DNA from: an uncultured Hyphomicrobiales bacterium
GTDB taxonomy: Bacteria; Pseudomonadota; Alphaproteobacteria; Rhizobiales; Beijerinckiaceae
DNA: 62,956 nt
Direction of reading: 5' to 3'
Assembly (NCBI GenBank): GCA_903884435.1
Contig: CAISEY010000104.1
Location: 1-62,956 of the forward strand
Part shown: piece after piece, positions 1-8,715 of the stretch
Position numbering within the stretch: position 1 is the first letter of the stretch
How the letters are laid out: every line of letters starts with the position of its first letter
Program-made: the position numbers and the translations under genes
Notes under the pieces: generated by a model
Databases searched by the model: none
Seen by the model: only the letters and a program-made list of their open reading frames with translations
Told to the model about the DNA's origin: nothing

Positions 1-840
1 CTGGCGGGGCAACTCACCGGCGCCGCGCCCGAGCCAGCGCAGGATCTCAGCGTTCCCGTCGCGTCCTACGGATTCGAAAACGCACGACTGTCGTGGGAAA
101 CGATCCCGCCGCTGATGGAGCGCGCCTCCCCCTTGCGGACGACGCATTTGCGCGATCCGCATGGCGCGCCCGTGCTTTTTGGAAGCGAAGGCTTCATGGA
201 CGAACTCGCCGCCGTGACCGGCATGGACCCGGTTGCGTTCCGTCTCGCCAATCTCCGGCATCCGCGCGAACTCGCCGTCGTGAAAGCCGTCGCGGAACGC
301 GCGGATTGGCGGGAGCGCGCGTCTCCACGAAGCGATCAGGGGAACGCGCCCGTGGCGCGTGGACGCGGCGTCGCGCTGCGCCGTCACTCCAGCACGTTCA
401 TCGCGCTCGTGGCCGAGGTCGCCGTTCACCGCGACACGGGACGAGTCGAAATCGAACGCCTCGTGTGCGCGGCGGACGTCGGCCTCGTCGTCAATCCGCG
501 CATTCTCGGACACGTCATGGAATGTCAGCTCGTTTACGGCGCGAGCCGCGCGTTGTTCGAGGAAGTGCGTTTCGACGCGGACATGGTGACGAGCGTCGAT
601 TGGAACACATATCCCGTTCTGCGGATCGATTCCGCGCCAAAGGCTATCGACATCGTCGTGATCGACCGGCCGGAGATGGCGTCGTCGGGCGCCGCCGAAA
701 TGGGGCCGGGGCTTGTCGCGCCGGCGGTCGGCAACGCGATATTCGACGCGACGGGCGCGCGACCGCGACGGTTTCCGATGACTCCGGAGCGCGTTCTCGC
801 CGCGCTTGAAGCGCGCGACCGCGCGAAGGGAATGAAATGA
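1..840 (+). CDS. Molybdenum hydroxylase large subunit (xanthine dehydrogenase family, IorB-like), C-terminal part
   Basis: The frame is open from base 1 and ends at the TGA at 838-840, so only the last 279 residues are visible. They match the C-terminal molybdopterin-binding part of the xanthine dehydrogenase/aldehyde oxidase family. Two stretches show this: the helix with GSEGFMDELA and DPVAFRLANL, and near the end AAEMGPGLVAPAVGNAIFDA, which holds the conserved Glu (AAE) that acts as base at the Mo centre in the family. The wording of that segment is closest to the isoquinoline 1-oxidoreductase beta-subunit class. Such enzymes hydroxylate N-heteroaromatics or aldehydes with water as oxygen source. 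The substrate cannot be read. The stop overlaps the possible ATG of the next gene by ATGA, so the two are probably co-transcribed. The FeS partner subunit, if adjacent, lies upstream of the window. Confidence 0.85.
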   Translation: MAGQLTGAAPEPAQDLSVPVASYGFENARLSWETIPPLMERASPLRTTHLRDPHGAPVLFGSEGFMDELAAVTGMDPVAFRLANLRHPRELAVVKAVAERADWRERASPRSDQGNAPVARGRGVALRRHSSTFIALVAEVAVHRDTGRVEIERLVCAADVGLVVNPRILGHVMECQLVYGASRALFEEVRFDADMVTSVDWNTYPVLRIDSAPKAIDIVVIDRPEMASSGAAEMGPGLVAPAVGNAIFDATGARPRRFPMTPERVLAALEARDRAKGMK

Positions 841-854
841 GGGGAAACGACGGG

Positions 855-1874
855 ATGCGCACGCTGATCTTCGCCGCCGCGCTGGCCGTTTGCGCGCCGG
901 GCGCGGCCGCCGCCGCGGACGCCGCGCTGATCGAGGCCGCGAAAAAGGAAGGCCGCGTCACCTGGTACACGGCGCAAATCGTCAACCAGCTCGTGCGGCC
1001 GATCAGCGACGCCTTCACGAGGAAATATGGAATCAGGATTGACGCGGTGCGCTCCGACGTGACGGACACGGTTCTGCGCATCACCGCCGAATCGAAGGCC
1101 GGCAAGATGCAGGCCGATGTTTTCGATGGCACGGCCCCCGCGCCGCCGCTGAAACGTCTGGGCATGGTGATGAAATGGCAGCCGGACGCGGCGAGAACCT
1201 TGCCGAAACAGTTCGTCGATCAGGAGGGCTACTGGGTCGCCAACAATCTCTACGTGCTGACGCCCGTCTTCAACACGCAACTTGTCAGGCCCGGCGCGGA
1301 GCCGCGCGAATGGAACGATCTCCTCGACCCGAAGTACAAGGGGCGCATCGCCATTTCGGGGCTTGTCTCGTCCTCCTCGGGGCCGGGCTTCGTGGGGACC
1401 GTGCTGATGGACATGGGCGAGGAAAAGGGCATGGAGTTTCTGCGAAAACTCGCCACGCAGGACATCACGAACATCCAGTCCTCCGCCCGCGCCATGGTCG
1501 ATCAGGTGATGGCCGGCGAATTCGCGCTGGGCTTGCAGGGCTTCAACCATCAGCCGGTGATCTCGGCGGAGCAGGGCGCGCCGGTCGACTGGATCAAATG
1601 GTCGCCCTCCCTCGCCGTGCTTTCGGTGGTCGCCGTGACGAAGGACGCGCCGCATCCAAACGCCGGCAAGTTGCTGGTGGATTTCCTCGTGTCGAGGGAA
1701 GGCCAGCAAATCTTCTCGGACTCGAACTACATTCCCGTCGATCCCGACGTGCCCGCGAAAGCGAAGGACCTCAAGCCGGAGGTCGGCGGATTCCGCGCCA
1801 TTTATCTGACGCCCGAGGAAACCGACGCGCGGATGCCGCGATGGGCGGAAATTTACAAGAGACTGTTCAAATAG
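855..1874 (+). CDS. ABC transporter substrate-binding protein, extracellular family 1 (Fe3+/spermidine-type)
   Basis: A 339-residue periplasmic binding protein. A signal peptide (MRTLIFAAALAVC, cleavage after an Ala-rich stretch) is followed by EAAKKEGRVTWYTA, the typical opening of the family 1 (FbpA/AfuA-like) binding domain. The C-terminal half has VVAVTKDAPHPNAGKLLVDF, the usual hinge and helix of this family. I chose ATG 855 because the signal peptide begins there and a GGGG lies about 10 nt upstream. ATG 837, which overlaps the previous stop as ATGA, is also possible and adds MRGNDG. No permease or ATPase of this type is in the window. Despite the family name, ligands of catabolic-cluster members are often not iron. 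The next gene is a LigI-like hydrolase, which hints at an aromatic-acid-derived ligand. Confidence 0.85.
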   Translation: MRTLIFAAALAVCAPGAAAAADAALIEAAKKEGRVTWYTAQIVNQLVRPISDAFTRKYGIRIDAVRSDVTDTVLRITAESKAGKMQADVFDGTAPAPPLKRLGMVMKWQPDAARTLPKQFVDQEGYWVANNLYVLTPVFNTQLVRPGAEPREWNDLLDPKYKGRIAISGLVSSSSGPGFVGTVLMDMGEEKGMEFLRKLATQDITNIQSSARAMVDQVMAGEFALGLQGFNHQPVISAEQGAPVDWIKWSPSLAVLSVVAVTKDAPHPNAGKLLVDFLVSREGQQIFSDSNYIPVDPDVPAKAKDLKPEVGGFRAIYLTPEETDARMPRWAEIYKRLFK

Positions 1875-1907
1875 GAAGCGCGTGACGCGAGAGAGGACTC
1901 AGAACCC

Positions 1908-2813
1908 ATGAGCGAAGAGATTTTCCCCGACTGGGACCGCGACACGCGGATGCCGGGCCCGCCGCCGCCGCCAGGCAGTTGCGATTGCCAGTTTCACATC
2001 TTTCACGACGACACGAAAAAATATCCGGCGAAGCCCAACGCCTATTATCAGCCGCTGAAGGGCTCCAGCTACGAGGACGCCCGCGGCATGCTGGGCGCCA
2101 TGGGCTTTTCGCGCGGCGTCATCGTCCACGCGATGCCCTACGACACGGATCACGGCTTGCTCATCGACACGCTCGAGGGATTGTCGCCGGAAGGCCGGCG
2201 GAACACGCGCGCGACCGCGATCATCAAGGACAACGTCACCGACGCGACGCTCGAGCGACTGAACAGGGCCGGCGTGCGCGGCGCGCGTTTCAACATCGGC
2301 CGGAAATATTCGGAGTCGAGTCCCCTCGATTCGGTGAGGCGCTCGATGGACCGGGCGCGGGAAATCGGCTGGCACGCCAAGCTGCACATCAATGGCGAGG
2401 ACGTGCTGGATTTCGCCGACTTCCTGAATGGCGTCAAAAACCTCACGATGGTCATCGACCACATGGCGCATTTGCACTTCGCCGACGGGCTCGACCAGCC
2501 GGCGGCGCGCTGGATCGTCGACAAGCTGAAGAGCGACGAGAACTGGTGGATGCTGTGCTCCAACGGCAACCGCGATTCCACCATGCAACAAGGCTACGAC
2601 GACGCCGTCCCCTTTGGCCACGCCTTCATCGCGGCGGCTCCGGACAGGATGGTCTGGGGTTCGGACTGGCCGCACGTGCGCTGGCGCGGCAAGCGCATGA
2701 TGAACGACGCCGAGGCGGTCGAGCTTCTCTATCGTTACGTCGACAACGACGCGGCGCTGATCAAAAAGGTGCTCGTCGACAATCCCGCGCGTCTCTACGA
2801 TTTCGCGGACTGA
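1908..2813 (+). CDS. Amidohydrolase superfamily protein, 2-pyrone-4,6-dicarboxylate lactonase (LigI)-like
   Basis: A 301-residue TIM-barrel hydrolase of the LigI/amidohydrolase_2 group. Visible motifs are CDCQFHIFHD near the N-terminus, KLHING in the middle (Lys/His of strand 4), VIDHMAHL, and MVWGSDWPHVRW with the catalytic Asp near the C-terminus. The N-terminal HxH metal motif is QxH here. LigI itself hydrolyses a pseudo-aromatic lactone without needing a metal, so activity is still expected. Its likely role is hydrolysis of a lactone or enol-lactone from aromatic ring cleavage; the exact substrate is inferred, not shown. The gene follows the SBP by 33 nt and ends 22 nt before a convergent permease gene, with a strong hairpin between. 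GAGAGG lies 12 nt upstream of the ATG, a weak ribosome site. Confidence 0.85.
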   Translation: MSEEIFPDWDRDTRMPGPPPPPGSCDCQFHIFHDDTKKYPAKPNAYYQPLKGSSYEDARGMLGAMGFSRGVIVHAMPYDTDHGLLIDTLEGLSPEGRRNTRATAIIKDNVTDATLERLNRAGVRGARFNIGRKYSESSPLDSVRRSMDRAREIGWHAKLHINGEDVLDFADFLNGVKNLTMVIDHMAHLHFADGLDQPAARWIVDKLKSDENWWMLCSNGNRDSTMQQGYDDAVPFGHAFIAAAPDRMVWGSDWPHVRWRGKRMMNDAEAVELLYRYVDNDAALIKKVLVDNPARLYDFAD

Positions 2814-2820
2814 CGGACCC

Positions 2821-2850
2821 GCGTGGCGCGCGCGGTCAGGCGCGCCACGC
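2821..2850. terminator. Inverted repeat between convergent genes, probable bidirectional terminator
   Basis: Perfect 11-bp arms (2821-2831 GCGTGGCGCGC and 2840-2850) enclose an 8-nt loop, just after the lactonase stop and over the last codons of the convergent permease. There is no T-tract, so intrinsic termination is inferred from position and stem strength only. Confidence 0.5.
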
Positions 2851-3639
2851 GAGGAACCGGCGCTCGATCGCGGCGCACAGGCGCGTCGTCAGGATGCCGA
2901 TGGTCACGACAGTCATCAGCGGCACGAAGAGATCCGCGGTTTTCAGATGCGCGCCATACCAGGAAATGTGATAGCCGAGCCCTCCGGCGGAGCTGAACAT
3001 TTCCCCGAGAATCACGCCGATCAGAGCGCGGCCAAGGCCGATGCGCACGCCCGCGAGCACGAGGGGAGCCGACGCCGGCAGCACGACCTTGCGAACCACG
3101 TCGAGTTGCGAGCCGCCGAACGCGCGCACGGCGCGGATCAACTGCGGATCGACGGAGCGCACGCCGGCCATCGTGTTCACGGCGATCGTCACGAAGGTCA
3201 GAAGAAAGGTGATGGCGACGACCGTCGTCGAGCCAAACCCGAGCCAGACGATCATCAACGGATAAAAGGCGATCAGCGGCGAGGCGTAGAGAAACCAGAC
3301 GAAGGGGTCGAACGTGTATTCGACCGCGCGGCTCATTCCCATGGCGACGCCAAGCGCCAGGCCGACGACCAGCGAGAGCGAAAAGCCGACGCCGAATTCG
3401 GCGAGGCTCACGGCGAGATCGGCCTGAATCTCGCCCGCCTGCCATTGCCTGACGAAGGCTTCCGCGATGGCCGAGGGATTGCTGACGATCACGGGATTGA
3501 GCCAGCCGGCGCGCGCCGCGAACTCCCAGGCGGCGACCAGAAGGAAAACGCCAAGCGCGCCGAGGCCGATTTCCTCGAAGCGGTCGCTCCCGCGCCGGAC
3601 CGGGCGGCGCGCCTCGTCGTCGACGCGGACCTGGCTCAT
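2836..3639 (-). CDS. ABC transporter permease, SsuC/TauC family (second permease)
   Basis: A 267-residue inner-membrane permease with about six hydrophobic segments and the BPD_transp_1 fold. The EAA-type loop is seen as VRAFGGSQLDVVRKVVLPAS followed by VLAGVRIGLGRALIGVILGE. The start at 3639 forms an ATGA overlap with the stop of the upstream permease gene, which indicates translational coupling. An in-frame ATG at 3676-3678 lies inside the upstream gene and is less likely. It is clearly related to, but different from, the adjacent permease. SsuBC/TauBC systems normally use one permease gene as a homodimer, so a pair of distinct permeases suggests a heterodimer. The substrate is unknown; the family takes up sulfonates, nitrate, taurine, thiamine precursors or aromatic acids. 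Confidence 0.9.
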   Translation of the reverse strand: MSQVRVDDEARRPVRRGSDRFEEIGLGALGVFLLVAAWEFAARAGWLNPVIVSNPSAIAEAFVRQWQAGEIQADLAVSLAEFGVGFSLSLVVGLALGVAMGMSRAVEYTFDPFVWFLYASPLIAFYPLMIVWLGFGSTTVVAITFLLTFVTIAVNTMAGVRSVDPQLIRAVRAFGGSQLDVVRKVVLPASAPLVLAGVRIGLGRALIGVILGEMFSSAGGLGYHISWYGAHLKTADLFVPLMTVVTIGILTTRLCAAIERRFLAWRA

Positions 3640-4466
3640 CGCGTGGCGCTCCAGGGCGCGACCAGCGCCTCGATCCACCGCACGAGCACGACCCCGGCGA
3701 AGCCGAGGCTCGAAATCACGAGCACCAGCACGAAGATTTCGGCCGAGCGGTCGCTGGTGCTGTAGACCTGAACGAGCCGCCCGACGCCCTTCACGGACAC
3801 GTACATTTCCGCCGCGATGAGGCTCACGATGGAGCGCCCCACCGCGAGGCGCAGGCCCGCCATGATGGCGGGCAGGGCGCCGGGCAAGTATCCTTTCGCG
3901 ACGATCTGCAGGGGCGTCGCGCCATAAGCCCTCAACGCGCGAATCCAGGATTCATGCGCCTCGCTCACGCCCGTGCGCGTGTTGATGACGATGGGCACGA
4001 AGGCGCTGAGAAAGACCATCACGGCCTTGGACTGCATGCCGACGCCGAACCAGACGACGAGCACCGGCACGAAGGCGATCATCGGCGCGGTGTAAAGCGC
4101 CGCGAAGAGAGGATCGACGAGGTAGAGCAGCCGCCGGCTCAGGGCGAAGGCGAGGCCCAGCAGGACGCCGAAGACGATGGCCGGGAAAAAGCCCAGGGCG
4201 AATTCCTGCAGGGTGACGCCGAGATTGGCGGCGAGTTCTCCCGACGCGATCATCGCCGCGAGCGCGCCCAGAATTTCCGTCGGATAGGAAATCAGATCGG
4301 AGCGCACGATTTCGCGCGATCCCGCGAGCTGCCAGGCCAGGAGAAACGTCAGCACGCTTCCCGCGCCGACGATGGCGCGCGTCCAGGGGCGGAACGCGCG
4401 GACGAGGCCCGGCGTCCGGAGGCGCGGCGACGCCTTCGCCTCAACGCGCGACGACGGGCTCGACAT
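3636..4466 (-). CDS. ABC transporter permease, SsuC/TauC family (first permease)
   Basis: A 276-residue inner-membrane protein with about six transmembrane segments. The EAA-like cytoplasmic loop reads RALRAYGATPLQIVAKGYL and contacts the ATPase in this family. It overlaps the upstream ATPase gene by 26 nt and the downstream permease by 4 nt, so the three genes form one translation-coupled unit. The N-terminal 25 residues are polar and Arg-rich before the first hydrophobic helix, normal for these permeases. A later start is possible, but no other good ATG precedes helix one. Together with its neighbour it should form the channel of a nitrate/sulfonate/taurine-type importer. Confidence 0.9.
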   Translation of the reverse strand: MSSPSSRVEAKASPRLRTPGLVRAFRPWTRAIVGAGSVLTFLLAWQLAGSREIVRSDLISYPTEILGALAAMIASGELAANLGVTLQEFALGFFPAIVFGVLLGLAFALSRRLLYLVDPLFAALYTAPMIAFVPVLVVWFGVGMQSKAVMVFLSAFVPIVINTRTGVSEAHESWIRALRAYGATPLQIVAKGYLPGALPAIMAGLRLAVGRSIVSLIAAEMYVSVKGVGRLVQVYSTSDRSAEIFVLVLVISSLGFAGVVLVRWIEALVAPWSATR

Positions 4467-5256
4467 CGCTTTGCTCCCAGGAGCCCGAACCGCGGATTTG
4501 CGCCTCGAGGAGATTCCAGATTCGTTCGCGCCAGGCGACGAAGCGCGGCGTGTTGCGGACCGAGAGGTCGCGCGGCCGCGGCAGGTCGATCGCGATTTCC
4601 TCGATGATTCGTCCCGGCGACGCGCTCATCACGATCACGCGGTCGGCGAGATAGATGGCTTCGTCGATGTCGTGCGTGACGAAGAGGATCGTCTTGCGGT
4701 CCCGTTCCCAGATGCGCAGGAGTTCGGAAGCCATGACCTGACGAATCTGCGCGTCGAGCGCGCCGAAGGGCTCGTCCATCAGGAGCACCTCCGGTTCGAC
4801 GCCGAGCGCGCGGGCGATGCCGACGCGCTGGCGCATGCCGCCGGACAGTTGATGCGGATAGGCGTTTTCGAAAGCCTTGAGACCCACCATCGAAACATAG
4901 CGGCGCGCGGTCTCGCGGCGCGCCTTCCGGGCGACGCCCTTGAGTTCCAGACCCAGTTCGACATTGGCGATCACGGTTCGCCAGGGAAGCAGCGCGAAAT
5001 CCTGAAACACGAGGGCGCGATCGCTGCCCGGCTTCGTGATCGGCGCGCCATTGAGTCGCAAATCGCCGCTGGTCGGCTTCAGCAGGGCGGCGATCAGCAT
5101 CAGCAGCGTGCTCTTGCCGCAGCCGCTGGGCCCGACGATCGTCACGAACTCGCCGCGATCGATGGTGAAGGCGACGTTCGACAGCGCCAGAAAGGAGGCG
5201 CCCGTCGACTCGTTTTCATAGGCGAGCTGGACGCGGTCGAGAACGAGCTGTGTCAT
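4441..5256 (-). CDS. ABC transporter ATP-binding protein, SsuB/TauB family
   Basis: A 271-residue nucleotide-binding protein. Walker A GPSGCGKST is at residues 42-50, the Q-loop FQDF near 84-87, the signature LSGGMRQR at 137-144, Walker B LLMDEP at 158-163, and the H-loop THD follows. The D-loop FGALDAQ is intact. The spacing and the ALLPWRTV stretch are typical of SsuB/TauB/NrtD. It powers the importer made by the two permeases that follow. The gene starts 92 nt downstream of a TctC-type binding protein in the same orientation, an unusual partner for an ABC system. The SsuA-type SBP that would be the expected partner is divergent, starting at 6558. Confidence 0.95.
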   Translation of the reverse strand: MTQLVLDRVQLAYENESTGASFLALSNVAFTIDRGEFVTIVGPSGCGKSTLLMLIAALLKPTSGDLRLNGAPITKPGSDRALVFQDFALLPWRTVIANVELGLELKGVARKARRETARRYVSMVGLKAFENAYPHQLSGGMRQRVGIARALGVEPEVLLMDEPFGALDAQIRQVMASELLRIWERDRKTILFVTHDIDEAIYLADRVIVMSASPGRIIEEIAIDLPRPRDLSVRNTPRFVAWRERIWNLLEAQIRGSGSWEQSDVEPVVAR

Positions 5257-5348
5257 GGCGTGTTTCTGGGCGGGCCGGCTTGCATGGCGCCTCGTCGTGA
5301 TCGCGGAGACGGCAAACTACGCGGCGGGGCGGGGCCTTTCAAGCCGGG

Positions 5349-6374
5349 TCAGCGTTTCAGGCGCACGGCGTCGCGCACCTTGCGCTTGATGTCTTCCGGA
5401 CTGGCGTAAATCTCCGCCAGCACGGACTGGACGGCTTCGCCCTCGATGGGGGCGATGTCGAGTTTCGCCCTCTCCGCCTCCGCGAGAAATTCGCCGTCCT
5501 TCATCGTGTCCATGAAGGCCTTGCGCAAGGCCTCGATCCGTTCCTTCGGGACTTCCGACGAGACAAAATAGGGCCGCCCGAAGATTTCCTGCGCGTAGAC
5601 GATTTCGAGGACTTTTTTCTGGTCCGGGCCGGGAGCGAAATCGCCCGCGACCGGCACGCCGCGCCTGTCGAGGTCCGGATCGCCCCTGATCCGCTCCTGC
5701 ACCAGCAGGTTGAGGCGACCGCGCGCCAGAAAATCCGCGTATTGCGTTTGCAGGCTCGACCAGCCCATGCCGCACTGGCCCTGCACCTCGCCCTTTTCCA
5801 TCGCGAGCATGATTTCGCGGCTGCCGGGATAGCCGAACACCATTTTGAATTTCGCGCCGACCGTGTTGTTGAGCAAGACCGGCAGATATCCGGTCTGGCT
5901 AATTTCCGACGAGCCGCCCATGACGATTTCCATCCGCAGCGCGTCCGCGAATGTCCTGGCGGGCGAATCCGCGCGCACGACGCAGAGATTGACGTCCTCG
6001 TTGGCGCTGCCGAGCCACGCGAGTTTCGCGTGGTCGTAACGCAACGCGCCCGGCTCCTCGAGCACGGGCGCCAGCGGTTGCGTCGATAGCGGCGCGCCGA
6101 TGAAGGTTCCGTCCCTTGGCGCGACGGTCGCGACATAGCCCGCCATCGTGTTGCTGGCGGCGCCGGGCATGTTCGTCACGACAATCTGGGGATTGCCGGG
6201 AACATGCTTGCCCATGAAGCGCGCGACGAGACGGGCGTAGGCGTCGAACCCGCCGCCCGCAGAGGTGCCCACGACAATGGTCACGGTCTTGCCGCGCCAG
6301 ACGGACGCGAGATCCTCCGCGGCGGCGACGGACGCGAAAAGCGCGAGCGCGATCGAGGCGAGAAGCCCTTGCAT
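5349..6374 (-). CDS. TctC-family (Bug) periplasmic solute-binding protein
   Basis: A 341-residue secreted binding protein. The signal peptide LLASIALALFASVAAA ends near residue 19. The TctC core follows: WRGKTVTIVVGTSAGGGFDAY binds the carboxylate near its Gly-rich loop, then ARLVARFMGKHVPGNP and NMPGAASN. The family normally serves tripartite tricarboxylate transporters (TctAB), which are absent from the window. Here the gene is first in a minus-strand operon with an SsuBC-type ABC transporter. Ligands of Bug proteins are usually carboxylates, amides or aromatic acids. It is one of six TctC paralogues here. The divergent partner is an SsuA-type SBP, with a 183-bp shared promoter region between. 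Confidence 0.9.
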   Translation of the reverse strand: MQGLLASIALALFASVAAAEDLASVWRGKTVTIVVGTSAGGGFDAYARLVARFMGKHVPGNPQIVVTNMPGAASNTMAGYVATVAPRDGTFIGAPLSTQPLAPVLEEPGALRYDHAKLAWLGSANEDVNLCVVRADSPARTFADALRMEIVMGGSSEISQTGYLPVLLNNTVGAKFKMVFGYPGSREIMLAMEKGEVQGQCGMGWSSLQTQYADFLARGRLNLLVQERIRGDPDLDRRGVPVAGDFAPGPDQKKVLEIVYAQEIFGRPYFVSSEVPKERIEALRKAFMDTMKDGEFLAEAERAKLDIAPIEGEAVQSVLAEIYASPEDIKRKVRDAVRLKR

Positions 6375-6557
6375 TGCGGTTTGCTCCCGGTCGAGACGCG
6401 CGCCCCCGAGATGGCGCGCCGCTCGCGGGCAGGCTGCCCTTTCGCGCCGGGTTTGGCAACGAGCCGCCGGGGCCGACGTTTGACACGTTCGCGCCCGGCG
6501 GGGCTAAATGCGGCTGTATTCGAAGCGCCGGCGCCGGGTCGCCAGGAGGAAGCGTTC
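6375..6557. promoter_or_regulatory. Divergent intergenic region with a sigma-70-type promoter toward 6558
   Basis: The region separates two divergent SBP genes. On the plus strand a perfect -35 hexamer TTGACA sits at 6480-6485, followed 17-18 bp later by GCTAAAT (6503-6509), a plausible -10. Transcription would begin near 6516, about 40 nt before the start codon at 6558. GGAGGA at 6545-6550 is the ribosome site. I found no convincing promoter for the minus-strand gene. Confidence 0.5.
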
Positions 6558-7544
6558 ATGATCGAAATGCGTCAATCGCGCCGCGAGGCTCTCGCGTTGC
6601 TGGCGGGCGCCGGGGCCTGCGCCATCGCGCCGGCGCGCGCCGACGACAAGCCCGAAAAGCCGAAACTGAATTTCGCCCTTTCGGTCGACGCCTCGTCCTT
6701 CACGCCCGCCTATGTCGCGGCGGCGCGCACCTGGAAGGAGCAGGGGCTCGACGTTCAGTTCAACATCTTCCGCAACGACGCCGAGGCCGCGCAGGCGCTC
6801 GCCGGCGATTCCGTCGACGTGACGCTGCAATCCTTCGACGGACTGCTGAGCCTCATCGGCGCGAACCAGCCCGCCGTCGGTTTTTACGCGGGATTTTCGC
6901 AGGCGGATTTCGAGTGGTTCTCGCTGCCGTCCATCAAGACATGGAACGACCTGCGCGGCCAGACGGTGGGCGTTTCGAGCTTTGGCTCGCTCACCGATCA
7001 GCTCACCCGCCACGCCCTGCGCAAGCACGGGCTCGATCCGGAAAAGGACGTGCAAATTCGCCAGATCGGCCCGTCGTCGGCGGCGCTCGCCGCGATGAAG
7101 AGCGGCCGGCTGGGCGCGGGCGTTCTGTCGGCGCCGTTCAAATGGACCGCGGTGGAGGCCGGGCTGACCCGCCTCGCGGTGCAGACCGAGGAAATCTCGA
7201 AACAATGGCCGAAGCACACGTTCATCGCGAAACGCGCGTTCCTCGACAAATATCCAGACACCATCCGCGCGCTGCTGCGCGCCCACGTGGCGGCGATCCG
7301 TCTCGCGAAGGCCGACAGGCCCTTCACCGCGAAAGTCCTGGAGGAGCGACTGAAGTTCACGCCCGACCAGGCGCTGAAGGCCTATGACGACGTGATCGCC
7401 GGCTTCGACGAGCGCGGGAATATCCCGGACATGGACATGTTCTGGACGATCAAGAAAGAAGCGAAGGAAGTGACGGAGACATGGCCGCGCGAAAAATACT
7501 TCGACGATCGTTATCTCGTGTCGTTCGCGCAATGGGCGCCGTGA
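6558..7544 (+). CDS. ABC transporter substrate-binding protein, SsuA/TauA/NMT1-like
   Basis: A 328-residue periplasmic SBP. It begins with a twin-arginine-like leader (SRREALALLAGAG) ending near APARA. The mature part has the NMT1/THI5-like layout: SFTPAYVAAARTWKEQGLDV, then GDSVDVTLQSFDGL, then the hinge region LRGQTVGVSSFGSLTD. Start 6558 is set by GGAGGA 7 nt upstream and by the leader. It is the most likely partner of the SsuBC-type transporter encoded divergently at 2836-5256, because it is the nearest SsuA-like protein. It also heads a plus-strand operon with a 2OG-Fe oxygenase and a UbiD decarboxylase, so the ligand may be the substrate of those enzymes. The ligand itself cannot be read. 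Confidence 0.88.
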   Translation: MIEMRQSRREALALLAGAGACAIAPARADDKPEKPKLNFALSVDASSFTPAYVAAARTWKEQGLDVQFNIFRNDAEAAQALAGDSVDVTLQSFDGLLSLIGANQPAVGFYAGFSQADFEWFSLPSIKTWNDLRGQTVGVSSFGSLTDQLTRHALRKHGLDPEKDVQIRQIGPSSAALAAMKSGRLGAGVLSAPFKWTAVEAGLTRLAVQTEEISKQWPKHTFIAKRAFLDKYPDTIRALLRAHVAAIRLAKADRPFTAKVLEERLKFTPDQALKAYDDVIAGFDERGNIPDMDMFWTIKKEAKEVTETWPREKYFDDRYLVSFAQWAP

Positions 7545-7554
7545 GGATATCGCC

Positions 7555-8658
7555 ATGACCGACATCGTCGACACCGGGGACGTCGCGCTCTACGCCGCCT
7601 ATGACAATCGTTACGCGCGCCAGGAGGCGCGGTTTGGCGTCGAGCGGCGCGTGCTGGAGCGCGTGCCGGTCATCGACCTTTCGGCCTTCGTCGACGATGG
7701 ACCGCTCGCCGACCGGCGGGAGGTCGCCGCGAGGCTTCGCGCGGCCTGCGTCGACATTGGTTTCTTTTATCTGGAAGGCCACGGAATCCCGGTTTCCGAA
7801 CTGGAGGAGCTGAACGCCCTCGGCAACCGGTTCTTCGCCCTTCCGCTCGGGGAGAAGATGAAGGTTCACGCCAGCAAAAGCCCGACGCGGCGCGGCTTCA
7901 TGCAGACCGGCGGGCTCGATCCCGGCGGCGACGCGGCCAGGACGCCGGACATCAAGGAGCGGTTCATGATGAGCCGGGAGCCGCTGCCTGGCGAAACGAA
8001 TTTCGGATACAACGTCGGCCAGAGCCAGTGGCCCGACGAGAGCGTCGCGCCAGGCTTCGAATCATTCATGAAACGGCACATGCGCGATCGCGTCGTCCTC
8101 GCGCAACGTCTGGCGCGCGCCTTCGCGCTCAGCCTCGCGTTGCCGGAGGACTATTTCGACGACGTCTACGCGCGCCCGGGCGGCACGCTGGCGCTGAATT
8201 ATTATCCGCACATCGCGCCGGAACGGCTGGCGAGCACCCAGTGGAGCTTTTCGCCTCACACCGACTACGGCGGAATCACCCTGCTGACCCAGGATTCCGT
8301 TGGCGGTCTTCAGGCGCGAAACGCCGCGGGAGACTGGATCGACGTTCCCCCGCGCGAAGGTGCCTTCGTCGTCAACATCGGCGACATGTTCGCCATGTGG
8401 ACCAACGATCTCTACACGTCGAACCTGCACCGGGCCATGAACGCCAGCGGCAAGGCGCGGCTCTCGGCGGCCTTCTTCACCAGCCCCGCCGGCGAAACCG
8501 TTTTGCAATGCCTGCCGACCTGCCACGGGCCGGGCAATCCGCCGCGCTACGAGCCGGTCCGCGCCGACGACTACTACAACGCGCTGATTCGCCAGGCTCA
8601 CGCGACGGGACGGCCCGGCATATCGACGCAAACAGCCAGGCGCCTCAAGGCCGGATGA
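7555..8658 (+). CDS. 2-oxoglutarate/Fe(II)-type oxygenase, isopenicillin N synthase family
   Basis: A 367-residue cytosolic non-heme iron oxygenase. The N-terminal DIOX_N part has VPVIDLSAF and GFFYLEGHGIP. The catalytic jelly roll carries the iron triad His235, Asp237 (HTD) and His292 (LHR), with Arg302 and Ser304 (RLS), which hold the 2-oxoglutarate carboxylate in the family. All key residues are present, so an active enzyme is expected. It starts 10 nt after the SBP stop and precedes a UbiD decarboxylase. Bacterial members oxidise diverse small molecules, including amino acids and purine or pyrimidine derivatives; the substrate is unknown. Its place between an importer SBP and a decarboxylase suggests it hydroxylates the imported compound. 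Confidence 0.9.
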   Translation: MTDIVDTGDVALYAAYDNRYARQEARFGVERRVLERVPVIDLSAFVDDGPLADRREVAARLRAACVDIGFFYLEGHGIPVSELEELNALGNRFFALPLGEKMKVHASKSPTRRGFMQTGGLDPGGDAARTPDIKERFMMSREPLPGETNFGYNVGQSQWPDESVAPGFESFMKRHMRDRVVLAQRLARAFALSLALPEDYFDDVYARPGGTLALNYYPHIAPERLASTQWSFSPHTDYGGITLLTQDSVGGLQARNAAGDWIDVPPREGAFVVNIGDMFAMWTNDLYTSNLHRAMNASGKARLSAAFFTSPAGETVLQCLPTCHGPGNPPRYEPVRADDYYNALIRQAHATGRPGISTQTARRLKAG

Positions 8659-8715
8659 ACACGGCGAGGCCATCATCCGCGCCGGTGCGGGCGCGCGAAC
8701 AGGGAGACGACGGTC

